Source: Hypericum androsaemum
Taxonomy: Eukaryota > Streptophyta > Magnoliopsida > Malpighiales > Hypericaceae
Reading direction: 5' to 3'
DNA length: 64,000 nucleotides
Assembly: GCA_963995505.1 (NCBI GenBank)
Contig: OZ023180.1
Coordinates: forward strand, 4,216,501-4,280,500
The position numbers and the translations under genes are program-made. The notes under the pieces were generated by a model. It ran no database searches, was not told the DNA's origin, and saw nothing but the letters and a program-made list of their open reading frames with translations. Shown in pieces: positions 56,868 to 64,000 of this stretch (the stretch's first letter is position 1; each line of letters starts with the position of its first letter).

Positions 56868-57535
56868 TCGATCTCGGTTGTTTTTCGTATGTTTGGATAT
56901 TGGTTTTCGTATGTTGGAATATTGGTTTTCGTAAGTTGGAATATTGATTTTCGTATGTACTGGTATTGGTTTTCGGATGTATTGGTATTGGTTTTCGTAT
57001 GTTTGGATATTAGTTTTCAGATGTATTGGTATTGGTTTTCGTATGTTTGGATATTGGTTTTCGTATGTTGGAATATTGGTTTTCGTATGTTGGAATATTG
57101 ATTTTCGTATGTTGGGATATTAGTTTTCGGATGTATTGGTATTGGTTTTCATATGTTGGGATATTAGTTTTCGGATGTATTGATATTGATTTTCGTATGT
57201 AGTGATATTGGTTTGCATGTGTAGCGATTGTAGTTTTCATATGTAACGATACTGGTTTGCATGTGTAATGATATTGGTTTTTGTATGTTGGAATATTGGT
57301 TTTCGTATGTTGGAATATTGGTTTTCGTACGTTGGGATATTGGTTTTCAGATGTTGGGATATTGATTTTCGGATGTATTGGTATTGGTTTTCGTATGTAG
57401 CGATAGTAGTTTTCATATGTTACGATACTGGTTTGCATGTGCAATGATATTGGTTTTCGAATGTTGGAATATTGGTTTTTGTATATAGTAATATTGATTT
57501 GCATGTGTAGCGATATTGGTTTTCATATGTAGTGT
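56868..57535 (+). repeat. 22-bp minisatellite, about 30 units
   Basis: Units such as gttttcgtatgttggaatattg, gttttcggatgtattggtattg and gtttgcatgtgtaatgatattg. The open frame on the minus strand (57010-57504) is a product of this repeat. Confidence 0.92.
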
Positions 57536-58909
57536 AAAAGACATACCGGGTTTTGACCAAAAAATGGTTACCTTGCGAACCGAACTAAATTCGATCAGAC
57601 ACCAAAAATCTGACCAACCCGGGGCGGTTCACTCCAATTTTTTAAATAAAAAGCACATATGCGGTTTGACCCGGTCTAATATTCCTATTAGTTATATTCT
57701 AATATTTTTGATGAAAAATGTAATTTTTTTAGGTATGTATGCGATTACATGTACAATTATACATAGATTATATATAAATATATTTATTTTTCAAATTAAA
57801 AAATCCGGCCCGACCGGTAGTCCATCCGGTCGGACCGGTTGACCCATAGTACGACCCAAAATTTGGGTCGACTCCGGGTCGTATTTTGAAAACCATTGGT
57901 TTTGTTGAGTGGGTAATTTTGAATTTTGAAAGGAAGAGAGATGTGAAAAGTCAATCAATAGTAGGTTTTTGGGTTTAGAAAAAGTAATTAATTATTATTC
58001 TCTCTTTTGGTTTTGTAATGTTCCAATATTACCCCTGAATATAAATTTATTGCATTTCACTCTCTTTAGTTCATACGGGTAGGGACAACCCATTGTCCCT
58101 ACTGAATCCATGCCCCATTTACCGTGTAGTGCATGTGCATAATTCAGTTTAAAAAAAGTAGACTCTGATATTTACTGTACTTTCTCACCTATTTTATGAG
58201 TGAATTTGCTCATAATATTTTTTAGAGAAAAGTTCACATTTGGTACCTGTAGTTACATAGTTTTTGCGACATGATCGTAGTCTGAAAATGCCAATATTGG
58301 TCCTGAGGTTTACCCCTCTTTTGCGACAGAGGCTCGGGACGTGGTCGAGCCAAAATTGGCTCCGACCCTAAAAATGACGTCGTCCCCACACTGACGTGGC
58401 ACGCCACCTAGGACTTCTTTACCCGATTGGACAGTTGAGTTGGCCGCAGATTAAAATATTCGTTTCAATCACCAATTTTTTATTATTTTTCAAAAAATCC
58501 AGCCTTTAAACAGTCTAAAACTCCCAATTTTTAAATAATCCAGCCTTTATTTCTCTTCTTCCTCCTTTCTCTTTCCTCTCCTTCTCTCTCCCCCGACTCT
58601 CCCTCTCAATCTCTCCCCCGACTCTTCCTGTCCCTCGTTCCGGCTCTAGTTCATCCTCTCCCCCTCTCGTTACTCCTTCCCCGCTAAAGTGTCACACGAA
58701 CGAACTCCTCTTGCAGTCTGGACTCCGCAAGTTCCAGGAACCCAGTTCGACAATCGGCTAAAACTCGCAGGTACGACCCAGTTCTTCGCCTTCCGCTGTC
58801 GTTATTGATTATCATATCGCTATTTTAGGGTTTTGACCCAATTGCATGTCCATTAATTTTTAGGATTTCGTTTATTTTGTGGTTTTTAGGGTTTTGTTGT
58901 GCTAACGTG

Positions 58910-59680
58910 ATGGATGAGGAGCGCCTTAGAGTTGTTTATCACTATGGTGGGACATGGGTGGACAATTGTGGAATGAGATATGTTGGTGGAAAATTATTTG
59001 AGATGGGTATGGGGTACGATGTTGATCGGCTAGGATATTGGAATATCCATGGGTTCTACAAACACATGTTAGGGATTGAGAATGTGTGTCTGTGGTATAA
59101 GAAGGGCGGTGTGGATGGAGACGATGGTATAGTAGAGATCTTCAATGAGACTCAGATTATGGAGATGATTGATTTCCAAAGAGGATACCCACTTACTGAT
59201 ATATTTGGCATTCAAGAAGGAGATGATGTTATTGGTGTGGAAGAGTTGAGCAAAAGGTTGGATGCTGCATTGGAAGGAACCAATGAATTGCCAAATAATA
59301 TTGATGGAATGCAAGAAGATAGTTGGAGTGGAAATAGTGACAATGAAGAACAAATAGTTGTTGGTGATGGTGAAGATTCTTCAGAAGATTCTGATTACTT
59401 GGAAGAGTCTTCTGAAGATTTTGAGGGATTTGATGGAGAGGATGATGGAGCGTATGATGCTAAGGATTGTGCAGAGGACTTTAAAGATAATGGTGGAGAT
59501 GATGGCAGAGAGGATAGTGCAGAAGCATCGAAGGAGGCTTCGAAAGAAGCTTCGAAAAAAGATCACCGTATTGATAAAGATGATGATTTTGTGTCTGATG
59601 TCGAAGAGCGACCCATTTATGGTGACACTGAATTGCAAGATGAGAGAGGTGAAGATGATGATTTTATGGATTATCCTTAG
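58910..59680 (+). CDS. PB1-like domain protein (N-terminal part of plant MuDR-type transposase)
   Basis: 256 codons from the ATG at 58910; the frame is open upstream only to a TTG. Residues 1-90 (VVYHYGGTWV, MRYVGGKLFEMGMGYDVDRLG, NVCLWYKK) match the PB1-like domain found at the N terminus of many plant MULE transposases. Residues 120-256 are extremely acidic (Glu/Asp/Ser runs, SEDSDYLEESSEDFEG, three KEAS-type repeats) and end FMDYP. The zinc-finger, catalytic DDE core and SWIM domains of a transposase are missing, so this is either a truncated transposase or a separate small protein; it could not catalyse transposition. It is uninterrupted, which is notable for a non-autonomous element. Confidence 0.75.
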   Translation: MDEERLRVVYHYGGTWVDNCGMRYVGGKLFEMGMGYDVDRLGYWNIHGFYKHMLGIENVCLWYKKGGVDGDDGIVEIFNETQIMEMIDFQRGYPLTDIFGIQEGDDVIGVEELSKRLDAALEGTNELPNNIDGMQEDSWSGNSDNEEQIVVGDGEDSSEDSDYLEESSEDFEGFDGEDDGAYDAKDCAEDFKDNGGDDGREDSAEASKEASKEASKKDHRIDKDDDFVSDVEERPIYGDTELQDERGEDDDFMDYP

Positions 59681-59909
59681 TTTTATGAGGACTTAATGAA
59701 AGAGGGAAAGGTTTTACTGGAAAATAGTATGAAGTCTAAGACAGCAACAATGAGAAGTCAGCAACCAGGTATGTCCGAGATGTGAAGCACAATATCTCCG
59801 CCTTCTGCATTTTGTGGTTAAAGCACATGAAACAATGTTTAGATTTTGAAAGTATTTAGATGGTCACTCTTGTGGATACTATGTCGTATGTATCCACTAA
59901 TTTTGTATA

Positions 59910-60105
59910 GTTATGTCAGTCAGATATTGAAAATGTCAAATTTGGTGAACTTATGTCAAATTTTGTAAACTTATGTCAGATTTGGTGAACTAATTTCTCT
60001 TTATGTCATATTTGACAAACTTATATCGAAATTGGTACACTTTATGTCAGATTTGGCAAACTTATATCAAAATTGGTACACTTTTATGTCGGATTTGGCA
60101 AGCAA
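59910..60105 (+). repeat. About 20-bp minisatellite between the two MULE genes
   Basis: Units of the aacttatgtcagatttggtg type, about nine degenerate copies. Confidence 0.8.
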
Positions 60106-60272
60106 ACTACACTTTGAAGCAACAACACTTATGATTAAATTGACATCTCTTATCTCAAATACATTGCAAATTACATCAAATTATGGTAGAAAACTAACAT
60201 ACCAATTATAATGACAATGAAAACAATACATCTCTTCCATTTAACTTGTGTTTTCAATAAGCTAACAATCAA

Positions 60273-60647
60273 CTAGTTTTTTCCTACAATCTCAGCTTCA
60301 AGTATCTTACATTTGTCTTCATGATTTTGTAGCTCCAACACTAAAGCATTAGCATCTTCATTCACCATCTTTAGATTAGCTTATAGATCATCAACTCTCG
60401 ATTTAAGGGCCGATATTTGCTCTTTTTTTCACTGTATGAACCCCAAAAGAGATGGCAACAATTTTGATCCCCGCTTGCAAGTAGGCGGATCAACCCACAT
60501 GGAAAAATTACACATATTTTTACTACATTTTCCATAACGACCACAAACATAGAAGTGTCGTCCAATATTCCCTGCAGTCTGTGCCATTTGCATAGGCGAC
60601 TGAACACCATAAGCACAAAATTTAAGCTTAGACTTACGGGAATCCAT
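60273..60647 (-). pseudogene. GRF-type zinc-finger protein with coiled coil, broken
   Basis: From an ATG at 60647 (MDSRKSKLKFCAYGVQSP) the protein has a GRF-type zinc-finger pattern: FCAYG, then GRHFYVCGRYGKC and MCNFSMWVDPP, that is Cys...GRxFxxC...C.F..WVD. The first position has a single Cys-x-x-Gly rather than CxCG. After LLGFIQ the same frame continues through TGA (about 60431) and TAA (about 60379) into a heptad-like stretch (ANALVLELQNHEDKCKILEAEI) ending at TAG 60273. Plant GRF proteins often end in such a coiled coil, so two nonsense changes have cut an originally longer gene. It may be a captured host gene. The frame is also open upstream to 60806 in leader-like, repetitive sequence. 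Confidence 0.65.
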
Positions 60648-61529
60648 ATGACCTGAGAGTGGTCTGAGGTTAAGCGAGCAAGCTTCATCGATTTTAGGGT
60701 AAAGAGATGCTGGAGAGTGGTCCGAGGCTAGAGAGAGTTGGGCAGTTGGAGAGTGGTCCGAGGCTGGAGAGTGTTGAGCTTGGGGTTGGGGTGGAGGTCG
60801 CACCAATCTGAAATTGGAGAGGGAGAGTCGGGGGAGAGTGGAGGAGAGGAAAGAAAAAGGAGGAAGAAGAGAAATAAGGGTTAGGGTTAGAAATTGGGTG
60901 TTTTGGACTATTTAAAGGTTGGGTTTTTTGAAAAATTATAAAAAATTGGTGATTGAAACATATATTTTAATCTGTGGCCAACTCAACATGCCAACCGGGT
61001 AAAGAAGTCCTAGGTGGTGTGCCACGTCAGCGCAGGGACGATGTAGTTTCTAGGGTTAGAGCCAGTTTTGGCTCGGACCGCGTCCCGAGCCTCTGTCGCA
61101 AAAAAGAGGTAAATCTCAGGACCAATAATGACATTTTCAGACCACATGATCATGTCGCAAAAAACTATGTAACCACAGGTGCAAAATGTAAACTTTTCCC
61201 TATCTTTTATATTGAGAGGTTTAATTTCAAAAAAAATTAAGTGAGTTCATGTTCTTCATCATTTAAAACAACTTATCAAAACGTATACTCTGATGATGTA
61301 TTATGGGTGATTTATTTCAATAACGAAACATTAAAGTGGAATTAAAATGGTACATTTGTATAGATGTTTCCAGTTTCAAAAAAAAAGTATAAATGTTTCC
61401 CAATGAAATTGAAACTTGTGAGTCATGTACGATGCACGTACCTCGAGGTACGCATCGAAAAATTATTTTGCAGGCAAAATAAGCGTAGGTTTTTTTCCTA
61501 TGTAGGTAAAAAAAATAAAAAAATTATTA

Positions 61530-62705
61530 GGGAAAAGTCCACTTTAGTACCATGTGGTATCGCGAAAAATTAAGTCAGTACCTTGTGGTTTAAAATGTAT
61601 CAATTGAGTCATACTTATTCCAATTAACATCAATTAGAGGCCCGGGCAGCTGCCCGGACCTGCCTGAACCCTGCCCGAACTACGTGGCCAGCCACGTCAC
61701 CAAATTTTGATGACGTGGCGCCACGTGGAGAGGAGGAGGAGGACGCGGGGAGGAGGAGGAGGAGGAGGAGGAGGACGCGGGGAGGAGGAGGAGGAGGAGG
61801 AGGACACGGAGAGGAGGAGGAGGAGGAGGAGGAGGAGGAGGACGCGGAGGAGGAGGAGAAGGAGGAGGAGGAGGACGCGGAGGAGGAGGAGGAGGAGGAG
61901 GAGGAGGAGGAGGACGCGAAGGAGGAGGAGGAGGAGGAGGAGGAGAAGGAGGAGGAGGAGGACGCGGAGGAGGAGGAGGAGGATGCGGAGAGGAGGAGGA
62001 GGAGGAGGACGCAGAAGAGGAGGAGGAGGAGGAGGAGAGAGGACGCAGAGGAGGAGGAGGAGGACGCGGGGAGGAAGAGGAGGAGGAGGAGGATGCGGAG
62101 GAGGAGGAGGAGGAGAGGAGGAGGACGCGGAGAGGAGGAGGAGGACGCGGAGGATGCGGAGGAGGCGAAGGAGGACGCAGAGAGGAGGAGGAGGATGCGG
62201 AGGAGGAGGAGGACGCGAAGGAGGAGGAGGAGGAGGAGGATGCGGGGAGGAGGAGGGGGAGGAGGAGGAGGAGGAGGAGGAGGACGCGGAGGAGGAGGAT
62301 GTGGAGAGGAGGAGGAGGAGGACGCAGATGACGCAGAGGACGCGTAGGAGAAGGAGGATGCGGAGGAGGAGGAGGAGGAGGAGGCAGAGGAGGACGCGGA
62401 GAGGAGGAGGAGGAGGAGGAAGAGGAGGAGGACGCGGAGGAGGAGGAGGAGGAGGAGGAGGAGGGGAGGAGGAGGAGGAGGGAAGGAGATGGATGTCTAC
62501 GTGGTGCCACATCATCAAACTTTGGTGACGTGGCTGGCCACGTAGTTCGAGCAGGGTTCGGGTAGGTTCGGGCAGGTCCGGGCAGCTGTCCGGGCCTCTA
62601 ATTGATATTAATTGGAATAAGTATGACTCAATTGATACGTTTTAAACTACATGGTATTGACTTGATTTTTCGCGATACCACAGAGTACTAAAGTAGACTT
62701 TTCCC
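61530..62705. mobile_element. MULE-type element with GGA-rich core, TSD aaattatta
   Basis: Ends gggaaaagtccactttagtacc and the reverse complement of gggaaaagtctactttagtact. The TIRs contain gcccgggcagctgcccgg and gccagccacgtcaccaaattttg. Perfect 9-bp TSD (61521-61529, 62706-62714). Sister of 13810-14740 with a longer core. Confidence 0.92.
61731..62493 (+). repeat. GGA-rich tandem array, about 760 bp
   Basis: gga/gag triplets punctuated by gacgcgg, gatgcgg and gacgcag. No genuine coding sequence; open frames in several phases are low complexity. Confidence 0.92.
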
Positions 62706-62767
62706 AAATTATTAAAATGGGTAACAAGTTAACAACTTACAACATATTTAAACATGGATAATTCTTT

Positions 62768-64000
62768 GGAAAAATTATGCTTCAGTCCCTATGTTTATTT
62801 TTATGTGCTCTCGGGTCCTCTATTTTGAAAAATTGATTATGTTACCCCTAATTTGGGAAAATTATACTTTCGGGTCCCTATGCCCAGAATATTCGATATT
62901 CTCTGGTGAATGCCCACCTAAAAAGACCGAAATACCCCTTTTGTATTTTTTTACTCCATATCTCCTCCATCGTCCCCTCGCCCCTCTCTCCTCCCTTTCT
63001 CATCTCTCCCCTCTTCCATTGCTGTACTAAAAACAAATATTTAATCTCCCAAGAACACCATGATCTCAACCCAGAAAATTATACTTTTTTTTATTCTTCA
63101 TGAATACACCATCTCCAACCAACCAAACCCAAATCTAATTAAATAAAATAATAATTAATGAAAAAATAGAAACGGGCAGTAAACATTCATCTTCATCTTC
63201 TTCCTTTACACCATGAACCCAAATGCAGCTGATATGGACGACGATGGTCTCCATCTCTCGGTGTCGATGATGATTTCCCTCCTTCTCCTTAGCGATGCCC
63301 ACCAAGTCACCACGAACTCCCCCCTCCCGAGCTTCCTGTCCACCATGTACTTCTCCTCGATATCCTCGCCAGCCTTACCTTCCTCATAGCCTTAATGGCT
63401 CTCATCCTCTACTCCCGCTCCATCGTCTCCATACTGTTCGTGGGTCATCTCGGGGACCTCCCCCTAGCCGCAGGGTCACTAGGCCATCGCCTTCGCCAAC
63501 ATCACTGAGTACTCTGTCCTCGCCGGCCTCTCCCTCAGGATGGAGCCTCTCTGCTCCCCGGCGTTCGGGGCCCACCAACCCAAGCTCCTCTCGTTGTCCC
63601 TCCAACGATCGGTCGTCTTCCTCATGGCGTCATCCATTCCCATCTCCTTCTTGTGGCTGTCGCCTGTTCTTGTCTACCTCACCGCCGACCCCCTCCTCCG
63701 TTCCGAGATCATGTGGCTCGTCGACATCTCCAACCACTCCCTTGCCATCGAGGTATCACTCTCCACTTCACCCAAAAAATCTCCAATTGATGGGTTATGC
63801 CAAGGTACCGAGCTTTAAAGACGACGACGCAGGGCATGTGTCTCGCAGTGTCTGAGGGGTCTTCGTCGTCGGGTCTTGAACTGGGTCGAGATGTCGGGAC
63901 CAAGTCGGGAATCTCCACTGCCCCCTCTCATCTCCTAGATCAGCATTAGATGGATGCCCAGAATCCCAAACCACCTCAAAAAATTGACGGCGGTGGGTTC
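62768..64000 (+). mobile_element. Probable left part of another Pack-MULE, right end outside window
   Basis: ggaaaaattatgcttcagtccctatg, then a second similar block at 62858 (gggaaaattatactttcgggtccctatg), resembles the left TIRs of the other MULEs here. It is followed by a CT-rich leader and a gene fragment on the same strand. The right TIR and TSD cannot be seen. Confidence 0.45.
63383..63770 (+). pseudogene. MATE/DETOXIFICATION transporter fragment, frameshifted
   Basis: The first frame gives ALMALILYSRSIVSILFVG, then HLGDLPLAAGSL (MATE helix 1). An extra base near 63482 shifts the frame, and the next frame continues FANITEYSVLAGLSLRMEPLCSP, AFGAHQPKLLSLSLQRSVVF and LMASSIPISFLWL. That is the order of plant DTX48-51-type transporters ([29 protein letters not shown]). 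Losses at the ion-site region (GQ to SP) and the frameshift mark it as a pseudogene. Similarity ends near LTADPLLRSEIM, and only the N-terminal one or two helices plus part of the next are kept. MATE proteins are proton-coupled antiporters of about 500 residues. Confidence 0.75.

Larger units (their letters stand above)
56020..58115 (+). mobile_element. Pack-MULE-like element carrying an SDHAF4-like gene piece, TSD catttaccg
   Basis: Left ggttttggattgagtagggac...gttgtccctat pairs with the right end (agggacaacccattgtccctactgaatccatgccc). Perfect 9-bp TSD (56011-56019, 58116-58124). Inside, in order: AT-rich subterminal DNA, a CT-rich leader (56260-56340), GC-rich captured coding sequence, a 22-bp minisatellite and AT-rich DNA. 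Confidence 0.87.
58225..61200. mobile_element. MULE carrying PB1-like ORF and GRF zinc-finger gene, TSD tat(t/c)tttta
   Basis: TIRs of about 400 bp: g(a/g)gaaaagtt(c/t)acatttggtacctg at the left, the reverse complement at the right, with aggctcgggacg, tgacgtggca and a CT-rich tail. TSD tatttttta/tatctttta (58216-58224, 61201-61209) matches at 8 of 9. Two genes point inward from the TIRs and a minisatellite lies between them. Confidence 0.88.

Noticed and set aside
57010..57504. 164-codon frame with Ile/Tyr/Asn/Lys repeats
   Set aside because: Translation of the 22-bp minisatellite in a phase without stops.
61680..62528. Open frames of 210-276 codons on both strands
   Set aside because: Same cause as above, in the sister element.

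Overview
The window is nuclear DNA of a flowering plant, most likely a eudicot. It holds intron-bearing UGT74-type glycosyltransferases, an ACOT9-type acyl-CoA thioesterase, a class I formin, Ty1/copia and Ty3/gypsy retrotransposons, Cassandra-type 5S-bearing LTRs, hAT elements and many Mutator-like (MULE) elements. I cannot name the species. No RNA gene or CRISPR array was found. Boundaries below come from reading terminal repeats and target-site duplications (TSDs) by eye.

Left part (1-32 kb): a UGT cluster broken up by transposons. UGT copy 1 (2786-4483) and copy 3 (27877-29545) are intact two-exon genes on the minus strand. Between them lies a decayed copy (24145-25437). Flanks of the decayed copy and of copy 3 are homologous, so a UGT-bearing unit was tandemly duplicated. 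The paralogous flanks also act as empty sites that prove several insertions: a young full-length copia (17672-22442), a MITE, a retroposon with a 5S-bearing solo LTR nested in it, and a MULE-MITE. Between copy 1 and the copia lies a four-deep nest (5893-10701: MULE containing a second MULE, which contains a solo LTR and a hAT element), a gag-only copia element (11230-13719), a GGA-rich MULE and a 2.4-kb MULE with minisatellites.

Middle (32-43 kb): gene-poor DNA and a young Ty3/gypsy element (35752-42639) with 790-bp LTRs, the TSD acatc and one long reading frame cut by in-frame TGA codons.

Right part (43-64 kb): a 176-bp satellite fragment, then a convergent pair of housekeeping-type genes: a five-exon ACOT9-like thioesterase (44464-47589, plus) and a four-exon class I formin (48300-51657, minus). 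After that, MULE-type elements follow almost end to end (52440-53426, 54962-55474, 56020-58115, 58225-61200, 61530-62705, 62768 onward). Several carry fragments of cellular genes (SDHAF4-like, GRF zinc finger, MATE transporter; a WDR12-like piece sits in the left nest), so they are Pack-MULE-like.

The most distinctive pattern is that unrelated MULE families here repeatedly carry internal arrays of short tandem repeats (about 20-23 bp AT-rich units, or GGA-rich units) beside captured gene pieces. The UGT copies also share loss of the normally near-invariant Trp at position 22 of the PSPG box.
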